Below, piece by piece: positions 55,396-64,000 of a stretch of 64,000 bases of DNA (positions are counted from its first letter, which is position 1; each line of letters opens with the position of its first letter). The stretch is from Dichetophora obliterata. Lineage: Eukaryota > Arthropoda > Insecta > Diptera > Sciomyzidae. The DNA lies in NCBI GenBank assembly GCA_963920525.1, contig OY986436.1:95363342-95427341 (forward strand). Direction: 5' to 3'. The notes under the pieces are model-generated. The model ran no database searches. It was not told where the DNA came from and was given only the letters and a program-made list of their open reading frames with translations. Both the position numbers and the translations under genes were made by a program.

Positions 55396-56682
55396 TGTGA
55401 CGCCCAATTTTAACGGCGTTGAAATTTATTGTCACAGCGCCGGAGTGGTGGCTTGATGAACACCGCCACTACAAACTTTCTATATTTTTACTTCCACACA
55501 CATTTATATATATATATACATATGGAGAAAAAAAAAATAAAAACAACATGAAGTTAAATAACGGGCTCTCTCTCTTTTAATTTTCTTAAGAACAGAAATA
55601 CCGCAAAATCGATAGCATGACAAGGCAGATGGCACAACTTGCTTACGAGCTAAATAAAGGCAGCAAGGAACAGCAAAATGCCTGGATTGCGATATGTTGT
55701 TTTCGAACAAAGTACTTGTTGACGAACTAAGAGGCAAGCAGCGGTCAACAACTATGCAAAGTTACGTGATGTTGTTGACGAGCTAAACACAACAAGGCGA
55801 AAAAAACAACAGGCAAAGGGAGATTATAAAAGGCAGCCAGCGCAGAGATCTGGACAAGAAATCGCGACACACACGCAAGAAAAGAAGCGAAGTAATAAAT
55901 GCAAGTGAACTCGGAAATAATATAAACCCAGTGAACAGTGAACCCAGTCAACAAGTGAACAGTGAAGAAGTGGGTACGGTGAGCAAGTCAACCTAGAAAA
56001 ATCAGCAAAACAGAGTCGTTGGCTTGTAGGCCCACCTGTTAAGGAAAACTAGCATCAGCAGAGTCGTTGGCTTGTAAGCCCACCTGCACAAAACCAGCAA
56101 AACAGAGTCGTTGGCTTGTAGGCCCACCTGTTTAAAAAAATTAGCATCAGCAGCGTCGTTGGCTTGTAGGCCCACCTGCATAAAATCAGTAAACAGAGTC
56201 GGTGGCTTGTAAGCCCACCTGTTTATATCCGCATCAGCAGAGCCGGTGGCTTGTACGCCCACCTGCAGAAAGGCAGCGAAGTAGTGTCGTAGGCTTGTAG
56301 GCCCACCTACTTCTACCATTTTTTAGCAGTGTCAGCGGCTTGTAAGTCCTTATGCTCTAGTGAAAGAGTGCAAAGTCCATGGCTTGTAAGCCCGCGTACT
56401 CTAGTTATTCATCCCGCAACAGCGTCCGAGGCTCGTAGGCCTGCCTGTTGAGTGCAGCAGCGACAACACAACGAGGGACAACGACGGGAAGCTGAGAAAA
56501 CAGGCAGACAGTGAAAAGTGAAAAAGAAAAATTGTAAACTAATAATAAAGAACGAAAAAATAATAAAATAATTAATTTATATCAAAACTAAAATCAAAGT
56601 GTTATTTCTTGTACAAGAACCTTGTAACCCGCTGATCATACCTCAGCCTGAAGGTTCGTTTAACAACAAGAGGTTCGTTACA
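55396..56682 (+). repeat. Solo LTR with hairpin array, inserted in gypsy-4 integrase
   Basis: Starts TGTGACGCCCAATTTTAACG and ends AGAGGTTCGTTACA. GTAT (55392-55395) and GCAT (56683-56686) flank it, a 4-bp duplication with one change. Joining the flanks restores the integrase reading EVM-LRFGVP. No internal region, so it is a solo LTR. It contains the repeats at 55995-56460. Confidence 0.85.
55995..56460 (+). repeat. Array of about ten hairpin units in the solo LTR
   Basis: Core GGCTTGTAAGCC or GGCTTGTAGGCC (a GGCTT/AAGCC stem) within an outer stem that changes in step: AACAG with CTGTT, GCAG with CTGC, GTAG with CTAC. AACAG and GCAG types alternate about every 50 bp for six units, then become irregular. 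Confidence 0.85.
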
Positions 56683-59110
56683 GCATGACTTCATTTAATA
56701 AGATTGAAGCGCAATTCTCTGATGTACCATATTTAAGTGCAAATAGTTTTACCCATCGGCTGCATAAATCTTCCACAATCGAAATTCATTTATGACCATC
56801 TTTCGTACATGGTAATGGACCAAATAAGTCTACAGCAATTTTTTCAAAACGTTGATTACTGGATACTGTTTGTAATAGTCCAGTTGGTTTTATATTTGCA
56901 GGTTTATACTTCTGGCATTGCACACAATATTTTACATAATTTTCGATATCTGAGCGCATTCCAGACCAATAAAACTTTTATGCTAAGCGATTTATGGTTT
57001 TTTCTATACCATATTTGCCAGCTAGCGTATCATCATGATACTTATGTATTATTGTATGTATATAATATTGTATCATTGATTTTGGAAAACTACTGAGCAA
57101 CAACGGTAAAGTATGCAATCTACTAAGAAATCTCTGTCTACTAAAGAATCTATAATTTTTTGATATCTGTATCTTCTATTTGAGCTGTTCTATATTCTTC
57201 CTTTTCGTGACAAATTTATTTCAAATGCTAATATCGTACAGTAGTAGGTCTCCAACTCTTCATCTGGTGGCCGCGAAAGCACATCTGCGACAACATTTTG
57301 TCTACCTGATGTGTGACCAAAGTTAATGTTATACATTTGTAACATTAATGGCCATCGCGCTAGTCTGCCAGTTAGCGGTTTTAATGAGAAAAGCCATTTT
57401 AAAGGTTGGTGATCTGTAAAAACAGTTATTTCAGATCCTTCAATCTAACCGCGAAACTTCTGAACATCCCATACTACCGCTAGCGCTTCACGTTCTGTTG
57501 TTGAATAATTTCTTTCAGCGGGGAGCAACAAGCGACTTGCATATTCAATGGGATGCTCTATTTCCTTCTCCTCCTGTAGTAAAACTGCTGCTACAGCATA
57601 GTTAGCATCCGTTTTGAGGATAAAAGGGCAATTTTCATTTACTTGACGTAAAATTGATGGTGAAGACAAAATGATCTTAAGATTATTAAAAGCCGATTGT
57701 TCTTCTGAAAGCCGTTTCCATTCTGTATTTTCCTTTGTTAAATTTGATAATGCTTTAAAAACTTCTGAAATATTTGGTATAAAACGACGATACCATGAAC
57801 ATGTTTGTAAGATTGAAATTAGTTACTTAAGGTTTTTGGGAGTTGCTCTTTTAAAGATAGCTTCTATTTTTTTAGGATCGATTTTTAATCCTTTTTTTGT
57901 CAATATGTAACCTAAGTACTATACTTCTGGTCGACAGAAAAATATTTCTTTCTATTTAAATGAAATCCAAATATTTTGAGTCTTCTAAATATTTTATGAA
58001 GATCATCTAAGTGAGAATTGAAGACACTGGATCTTTTTATTATCATGTCATCTAGACATGCTAATATAAGAATAGTCGGCAAACCGTTGCGAAAATTGTC
58101 AATTAAGCGCTGAAAAGTTTCCGGAGCATTTTTTAATCCAAAAGGCATTCGATTGAATACGTAAATGCCAAATGGTGTTGTAAAAGCTGTCTTCAGTTTA
58201 TCCTTTGTTGCCACTTTGATTTGACAATAGCCAGCTTTTAAGTCTAAGGTAGTATATATGGCGTTGATTTAGCTGCATGCAAAAGATCATCTATTCAAGG
58301 AAGAGGGTATGTATCTGTTATAGTAATGGCATTTAGACGACGATAATCAATGCAAACTCTGATTTCTCCATTCTTTTTGGGGATCATAACAACTGAAAAA
58401 GCCCACGGTGACTCTTTTTCTTCTATAACTCCTTTACTTAACACATAATCTATTTCAGTTTTTAATTTTTGCTTCATTAATGGTGAGAGTCTATAGGGGA
58501 GCATGAAATTGGTTCATGTGTGCCGGTGTTTACATAATCAATAAACGGGTCTGGTTCGGTTATATCATCAAATACATCTGTTTTTTTTTAATAAGATTTT
58601 GTTTAGTAAATCTCTTTCATAAATTTTAAGATGTGGAGCCTCAGCTGTATGTAAGGTAAATTAAAAAGAATTTAAACTCAAAAGTAAGGTTCATTATTTA
58701 TTAGTAATCGTAAGTATTTCATAGGTGGGAAAGTTTATGATTTTTAAATAAGCTTAGATCATTAGGAATATAACTTCCAAAAACTTTCTTTATTTCTTCT
58801 GGTGAAGTACTCACCATAATTATTTAGAATATTCAGGATGTATAATTGGTTCGGTTGTTTTAATTTTAAATTTAAAAAATTTATTTCGATCATCTTTATA
58901 AAACCAATAACGTTGAACTAAATCGAGCACTATTCCAACTTGTTCCATGAAATCAATTCCAAGTAGTGTGCGGTTATTTTCTGATGAGGGAAATTAAATC
59001 AATTGAATCTTTTAAGATCTATTATTATAATATCTGCCTCCGTTGAGTAAACTTTTTTGCTTTAGTTTGTTGAAAAGTACATGTCCAGCAACACTTGTTC
59101 GTGCGGCTGT
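56683..59110 (-). pseudogene. pol: Gypsy-4 protease end, RT, RNase H, integrase N-part
   Basis: Minus strand in order. NRTLLGIDFMEQVGIVLDLV (about 58975) is the region after the protease. RT: LPYRLSPLMKQKLKTEIDYV, SVVMIPKKNGEIRVCIDYRR, MPFGLKNAPETFQRLID and catalytic ILACLDDMII. RNase H: LKTDANYAVAAVLLQEEKEI, ERNYSTTEREALAVVWDVQK. Integrase zinc and core start are degraded; KIAVDLFGPLPCTKDGHK is readable near 56830. Many stops. The RT active site has CLDD, as in gypsy-2. Confidence 0.85.
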
Positions 59111-59159
59111 GTTGTGAGGACACAAATTTTTGCACAATTTGTCCCCCACAAATTATATA

Positions 59160-61215
59160 AATGAAATACTTACTTACTTAGTTAGCGCTACAACCGTTAG
59201 TCGGTCTTGTCCTCATCTAAGAATTTGCGCAAGCCATTTCTGTCTTTCGCTTGCTGGCGCCAGTTGAAAATGCCAAGCTTCGTCAGATTGTCCTCTACTT
59301 GGTCTTTCCAACGAAGATGCGGTCGTCCTCTTCTGCGTTGACCGCCGCTGGGTACCGAATTAAATATTTTTTTCACTGGAGCATCGTCTTTCATGCGCTG
59401 AACATGGTCTAGCCAGTGAATCCGCTCGATTTTATAGCGCTTGACTATGTTGATGTCTGCGTACAGCTCATACAGTTCATCATTCCACCGTATTCGGTAC
59501 TCGTCATTGAAGCAGATTGGTCCGTAAATCTTACGAAGAATCTTTCTCTCGAATGCTCCTAAAGTCTTGTCATCTGAACTGCTCAGCGTCCAGGTTTGTG
59601 ATGCATAAAGTAGAACGGGCATCATGAGCGATTTATAGAGCGTGATTCGTGAACGTCGTTCGTCGAGAGAGGGCTCTGCTTCTCAATGGCCTACTGAGCC
59701 CAAAGTAACACCTGTTGGCAAAAGTTATTCTTCGTTTGATCTCAATGCTGATGTCGTTGGTTGAGTTTATGCTGGATCCCAGATAAACGAAGTCCTTCAC
59801 AACCTCGAAGGAGGTATTGTCAACTGTAACGTGGGTTCCAAGACGCTGGGACTGTTTGTTTGTTGACACCAAGTATTTCGTCTTATCTGTATTCACTGCC
59901 AGACCCATTCGACTTGACTCTCTTTCTAATCTGGAAAATGCTGCACTGACTTCTCGCGTATTATGGCCAATGATATCGATGTCATCAGCATACGCAAGCA
60001 GCATAACACTCTTGTAGAATATTGTGCCACTACGTCTCAGATCAGCAGCTCGGTTGATCTTTTCCATCATTAGGTTGAAAAAGTCGCACGATAAAGAATC
60101 ACCTTGTCTGAAACCTCGTTTGGTAATAAATGGTAGGGAGAGGTCCTTCCCGATTTTAACTGCGCTGCTGGTGTTGCTCAGTGTCATCTTGCAAAGTCGT
60201 ATTAGTTTTGCAGGAATACCAAATTCAGACATGGTGGAGTACAAGTGCTTCCTTGTTGGGTTTTTTAGTCGACAAAAAGATGATGGGTGTTGACTTGTTT
60301 TTCTTGAGTCTTCTCCAAGATTTGTCGCAGCAAGAAAATCTGGTCGATGGTGGACTTTCCAGGTCTGAAGCCACACTGGTAAGGTCCAATCAATTCGTTT
60401 ACAATAGGCTTCAATCTTTCACATAAAACGCTCGACAGGACCTTATATGCGATATTAAGAAGGCTTATCCCACGGTAATTGGCACAAATAGTGGGATCGC
60501 CTTTCTTGTGGATTGGGCAGAGCACACTGAGATTTCAATAGTTCGGAATGCATTCTTCGGACCATATTCTGCATAAAAGCTCGTGAATGCATTTAAGTAC
60601 AGCTTCGCCTCCATTCTAAAACAGCTCAGCAGGTAAGCCATCAGCTCCCACGGCTTTGTTATTTTTAAGCCGAGCTATAGCTGTCAGAACTTCAGAACTT
60701 CAGCAGCGGAACCTCGACGCTGTCATCTGAAATTGGGGTTTCCGGAATATCATCTCTGTTGGCGGGATTGTTATCAGCGTCGCCATTTAGAAGCTTAGAG
60801 AAGTGTTCCCTCTATAACGTCAGTGTACTCTGGACATCTGTCACTAGATTCCCGTTTTCATCCTTGCAGGAAGAGGCCCCGGTCTTAAAACCATCGGCAA
60901 GGCATCTTATTTTTTCGAAAAATTTTCGGGCCTCATTCCTGTCACCATACATCTCAATCTTCTCCTGCTCGCGCTTTTCTGCCTCTCTTTTTTTTCCGCC
61001 TGAAAATATGTCTCTCTTCCCTCCTCTTTTCTTTGTATCGCTCCTTAGCAGCGCGCTTTACAACCGACTGCAGGGTGGCTTTGAAGGCGGCGTCTTTCAG
61101 TGCAGTGGCGTCGCGACACTCCTGGTCGTACCACTGGTTTCGGTGAGGGCGGTGGTAGCCAATCACCTCTTCAGCAGCCGCACGCATGGAGTTGGAAATG
61201 TGTGTTCACTGCGCG
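59160..61215 (-). mobile_element. LINE with RT, 5'-truncated
   Basis: Minus strand. 3' end after the final stop is followed by AACGGTTGTAGCGCTAACTA and an AAGT simple-repeat tail (about 59181-59169). The coding part covers the linker, RT and C-terminal region. The endonuclease is missing: the sequence joins the gypsy-3 LTR near 61215. The C-terminal style (RRRGRPHLRWKDQVEDNL) suggests a CR1/RTE-like lineage; I cannot fix the clade. Confidence 0.8.
59197..61187 (-). pseudogene. LINE reverse transcriptase, broken
   Basis: Linker RPHRNQWYDQECRDATALKD with basic helix ERYKEKRREERHIFRRKKKR (61100-60960). RT: LCPIHKKGDPTICANYRGIS, NIAYKVLSSVLCERLKPIV and YQCGFRPGKSTIDQIFLLRQ (60525-60330); the fingers-palm link with the first catalytic Asp (LFVD, about 60268) shifts frame; ITKRGFRQGDSLSCDFFNLM, catalytic LLAYADDIDIIGHN (about 60005-59965), VVKDFVYLGSSINSTND. 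C-terminal part from 59625: VLLYASQTWTLSSSDDKTLG, ERIHWLDHVQRMKDDAPVKK, end FLDEDKTD. Two or more frameshifts. A homologous scrap is at 4490-4660. Confidence 0.85.
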
Positions 61216-62232
61216 CATATATCATCGATTCATTTACGATGAATGAATGAATTACAAATTGAATTTAAAATATGGAAAATGAAACAAAACCCAAACATGA
61301 AATGTAAATTAAACTATCTTAATTGAATTTAAAGATTTATTATTAATAAGATGTATGGAAAATATTATATTATATCTTATTTGGTAAAATATATAATATT
61401 GATGTTATAAATATTCTATTGAGGAAATAATAAAATAAATAAGTAAAAGTATAATAAATAAGTAAACAAATAATAGGTACACACATACAAACATGCAAAT
61501 ACATGTACACAGTCACACATCCACAGGCAGGGCAAACGAAAAAAGTGTACGACGGAGCTCACATGCTTTGAGACTGGTGTCCCAACCCTTCGAACATAGT
61601 TTTACTCTTAGTTCAAACGTATTTATCTTAAGCGAAGGTGTCTCCACCCTTCGAACGTTGTTTACTCTAAGTTCAAACTTAGTTATCTAAAGCGGAGGTG
61701 TCCCTACCCTTCGAACATAGTTTTACTCTAAGTTCAAGCGTAGTTATCGTAAGCGAAGATGTCTCCACCCATCGAACATAGTTTTACTCTAAGTTCAAGC
61801 GTAGTTATCTTAAGCGAAGGTGTCTCCACCCTTCGAACATAGTTAACTCTAAGTTCAGGCGTAGTTATCTTAAGCGAAGGTGTCTTCACCCTTCGAACGT
61901 TGTTTACTCTAAGTTCAAACGTAGTTTTCTTAATCGAAGGTGTCCTCACCCTTCGAACATAGTTTCACTCTAAATTCAAACGTAGTTAACTTGTGGTGGC
62001 AGAATTTAACATTGCTTCTTAATACCTTATATCATGCGCATAAGCAACACTTTTTATTTTTCGTTTTGGTTGTACCTAAAAATGTAATGAGTTTTTGAGC
62101 AACCCTGTAATTTTATTCCTTTTGTTCTTACCTTTTTCTTATCCATAAAAGATATACACATTTTTCGTTTGTAAAAACTTAAAACATTGAATTCTAATAA
62201 ATCTAGAAAATATAACTTTTCAAAACTGTCCA
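61216..62232 (+). repeat. Gypsy-3 5' LTR with tandem array
   Basis: Related in sense orientation to the gypsy-2 LTR: ACACACATACAAACATGCAA, CATGTACACAGTCACACA and CAGGCAGGGC are shared with only small differences. The left limit is uncertain; no clear TG start. It ends at about CTGTCCA (62232), just before the primer-binding region TGGTGACCCGAAACGTG (62236-62252). Confidence 0.7.
61570..61990 (+). repeat. About 60-bp tandem array in gypsy-3 LTR, seven units
   Basis: Unit includes AGCGAAGGTGTCTCCACCCT, TCGAACATAGTTTTACTCTA and AGTTCAAACGTAGTTATC. Each folds as CGAAG-GTG-loop-CAC-C-CTTCG with loop TCTC, TCTT, TCCT or TCCC. The layout equals the gypsy-2 unit read in sense. Confidence 0.88.
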
Positions 62233-62253
62233 TAGTGGTGACCCGAAACGTGA

Positions 62254-62904
62254 TTGAATAGGTCAAACATAATTACGATATCAGAAAATGGAGATGAACA
62301 CGATCAAACGATTAAAGCTAGTCCCTCTGCTGGTATTACGTCAGCCGGTTTTTCTGGACAGAGCAGCGCATCGTCACGAGGAGCTTCAGCAGAACTGCAT
62401 GTGAACAGGGTAGCCGTAAAGGTGCCACCGTTTTGGGCTGAAAGACCAGAAATTTGGTTCGCGCAAATCGAGGCGCAGTTCAGCATTGCTGGTATCACTT
62501 CTGATTGCACGAAATTCCACACTGTAGTAGCTGCTGTTGAGTCCAACGTTATTGCTCAAATCACGGACGCTGTTTTGAATCCACCGCCAAATGATAAATA
62601 CGGTAATCTAAAACGAAGCTTGATTGAGCGTTTTTGTGACAGCGAACAAAAAAAGATCCAAAAACTAATCTCGGACATCGATTTGGGTGATCGCCGCCCT
62701 ACACAACTTTTGAATGAGTTGAGCGCTTTGGCTAAGAATCGCGTAAGTGATGATTTCTTGAAATCACTTTGGCTCCAGCGTTTGCCACCGCACGCTCGGG
62801 CTATTCTACAAGCGTCCAACGGTGAGCTGCCCGATTTGGCAAAACTTGCTGATAAAATCGTGGAAGTTGGGGCAAGACTTTCGCTAATGATGAAGTCAAT
62901 TTGA
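62254..62904 (+). pseudogene. gag: Gypsy-3 Gag, capsid part
   Basis: Open for 216 codons. No in-frame ATG is seen near the start (62254 is TTG), so the initiation site is lost or upstream. Landmarks: VKVPPFWAERPEIWFAQIEA, DCTKFHTVVAAVESNV, PPPNDKYGNLKRSLIERFCD, IDLGDRRPTQLLNELSALAK, LKSLWLQRLPPHARAILQ, LPDLAKLADKIVEV. These match the capsid region of a common insect gypsy lineage. A frameshift near 62880 leads to the nucleocapsid part. Confidence 0.85.
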
Positions 62905-63480
62905 TTTCGGATCGTATGTCGCGCTTAGAAAAGCGCATTGAAGAGCTCGTTCGAAGACGATCTGCTAGTCGTCCCGATGGTCGTCGGTATTCATCAAAAA
63001 ATCGCGAACCAACTCCAGGGGTATGTTGGTATCACAAAAAATTTGGTAGCAACGCACGGAGGTGTCGTCAGCCGTGCAATTTTTCCGTCGAAACAAAAAA
63101 CTAAACAATTCTGGCCAGTCGCCCTACGGTCCAGAAAACATCGTGCAATGCGCACGTCTAACTGTTTACGACCAGGGCACAAATTACAAATTTTTAGTGG
63201 ACACCGGTGCAGATGTGTCGGTGATTCCACCTCAACCACATGATAAGCGTAATTTTATAAACAAAAACTGTATGAACTTGTTTGCAGCGAATGGATCGTC
63301 AATATGAACATATGGTGAACGCCGCCTAAAGTTGACGTTTGGTTTAAGGCGAACTTATGAATGGACTTTTATTGTAGCGGATGTCTCCCAGCCAATTGTG
63401 GGGTCAGATTTCTTGCGTCGATACGATTTGTTAGTTGATGTTAAAGGAGGGGTGCTAGTCGATAAAAAACAGCACTTAAG
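62890..63480 (+). pseudogene. pol: Gypsy-3 nucleocapsid and protease, frameshifted
   Basis: Nucleocapsid-like CWYHKKFGSNARRCRQPC with the usual form of this lineage, in one frame (62901-63104). Aspartic protease FLVDTGADVSVIPP (about 63196) in another, reaching LFAANGSSI then TGA at 63305-63307. Beyond it, VADVSQPIVGSDFLRRYDLL and VDVKGGVLVD are readable to about 63480. At least two frameshifts and one stop. Confidence 0.8.
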
Positions 63481-64000
63481 GTGAAAGGTCAGTATATTCA
63501 CGCAGTATCAACAGGTGTTTTCGCGCATGAAACGAGTAACCGTTTCGCACACTTGCTTCAAGAGTTTAAACAGCTCACGCTACTCAACTTTAATATGGAG
63601 CCGGTAACAACCAAAGTCACGCACCACATAATTACAAATGGGACGGCGGTTTTTGCACGCCCGCGTAGGTTGGCAGGTGAAAAGCTAGCGGCCGCAAAGA
63701 AAGAATTTCAATACATGGTAGAACGAGGAATTTGTAGGCCATCCTGCAGCAACTGGGCAAGTCCACTGCACATGGTGCCCAAACCGAACGGTGAATGGAG
63801 GCCTTGCGGCGATTATAGGGCGTTGAACGCAAAAACAGTCCCAGATCGCTATCCGGTTCCATTCCTGCGTGATGTAACAAGCATACTTTTCGGAAAAACA
63901 ATTTTTTCGGTTATCGATCTCCAACGTGCGTATCACCAGATACCCATTGAGCCTGGAGATGTAGCAAAGACTGCCATCACGACGCCTTTTGGCCTTTTTG
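63481..64000 (+). CDS. pol: Gypsy-3 RT start, open, cut by window end
   Basis: Open frame from 63481 to the window end; the first ATG in it is at 63595. Reads [16 protein letters not shown] (connection), [94 protein letters not shown] with the first catalytic Asp, and [10 protein letters not shown]. The YxDD motif would lie beyond the window. No stop in 173 codons, in contrast to its upstream parts. Confidence 0.88.
   Translation, partial: MKGQYIHAVSTGVFAHETSNRFAHLLQEFKQLTLLNFNMEPVTTKVTHHIITNGTAVFARPRRLAGEKLAAAKKEFQYMVERGICRPSCSNWASPLHMVPKPNGEWRPCGDYRALNAKTVPDRYPVPFLRDVTSILFGKTIFSVIDLQRAYHQIPIEPGDVAKTAITTPFGLF

Larger units (their letters stand above)
54234..59120 (-). mobile_element. Ty3/gypsy element gypsy-4, 5'-truncated
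   Basis: Minus strand. The 3' LTR at 54234-54538 starts TGTAACGATATTTG and ends CAGTAACA in sense; the polypurine tract AGCAGAGGGGGAG (54553-54541) precedes it. Internal region: end of protease, RT, RNase H and integrase. Gag and the 5' LTR are missing; a LINE 3' end abuts at about 59160. A solo LTR of another family interrupts the integrase. Confidence 0.85.

Noticed and set aside
56002..56319. 105-residue minus-strand ORF with WAYKPTTL repeats
   Set aside because: It is a translation of the hairpin array in the solo LTR.

Overview
The window is an AT-rich stretch of an animal nuclear genome in which I find no host gene. It is a dense bed of nested, mostly broken transposable elements. The set (Helitrons, a rosa-type DD41D mariner, a Tc1-like element, an I-clade LINE, several Ty3/gypsy families, an errantivirus remnant, a piggyBac-type MITE and tRNA-derived SINEs) points to a fly, perhaps a tephritid. 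That assignment is inference from element types only.

Layout. 1-2.7 kb: errantivirus env and integrase remnants. 2.8-4.7 kb: AT-rich DNA with small inverted repeats and a LINE scrap. 4.77-7.25 kb: non-autonomous Helitron copy 1 (minus). 7.6-8.8 kb: decayed hAT transposase with introns. 9.1-9.96 kb: SINE-derived dimer (minus) with an intact pol III box B. 10.67-35.55 kb: one Ty3/gypsy element (gypsy-1) of about 4.4 kb swollen to 24.9 kb by nesting. Its 5' LTR holds a 10.1-kb TNP2-like DNA transposon (TIR ATCCCTGCAAGA, TSD ATT). An intron of that transposon's gene holds Helitron copy 2, and Helitron copy 2 carries a Tc1-like element. The reverse-transcriptase region of gypsy-1 holds a second gypsy element (gypsy-2, minus, TSD ATAC), and one LTR of gypsy-2 holds a deleted rosa-type mariner. 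36-40.8 kb: several MITEs, a tRNA-like SINE and local duplications. 40.8-45.8 kb: a nine-copy 567-bp tandem array derived from the same SINE unit seen at 9 kb. 45.8-47.1 kb: hairpin MITEs. 47.2-53.2 kb: an inverted-repeat element split by a full-length but dead I-clade LINE (TSD AAAATGGTGGA). 53.5-53.9 kb: Harbinger-type MITE. 54.2-59.1 kb: gypsy-4 (minus), with a solo LTR of another family in its integrase. 59.2-61.2 kb: 3' part of a LINE (minus). 61.2-64 kb: LTR, gag, protease and start of RT of gypsy-3, running off the window.

Most coding regions are interrupted by stops or frameshifts, so nearly all are pseudogenes. The least damaged are the Tc1-like transposase (one frameshift), the accessory ORF3 of gypsy-2 and the RT start of gypsy-3.

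The most unusual signal is that the LTRs of two gypsy families carry tandem arrays of short hairpin units. Variation falls in the four-base loop while the GTG/CAC stem is kept, and the outer stem differs between families by a matched pair of changes (GAAC/GTTC against GAAG/CTTC). A third LTR at 55.4-56.7 kb carries a different hairpin array whose closing stems also co-vary. The SINE-derived satellite that has lost its box B is the second main point of interest.
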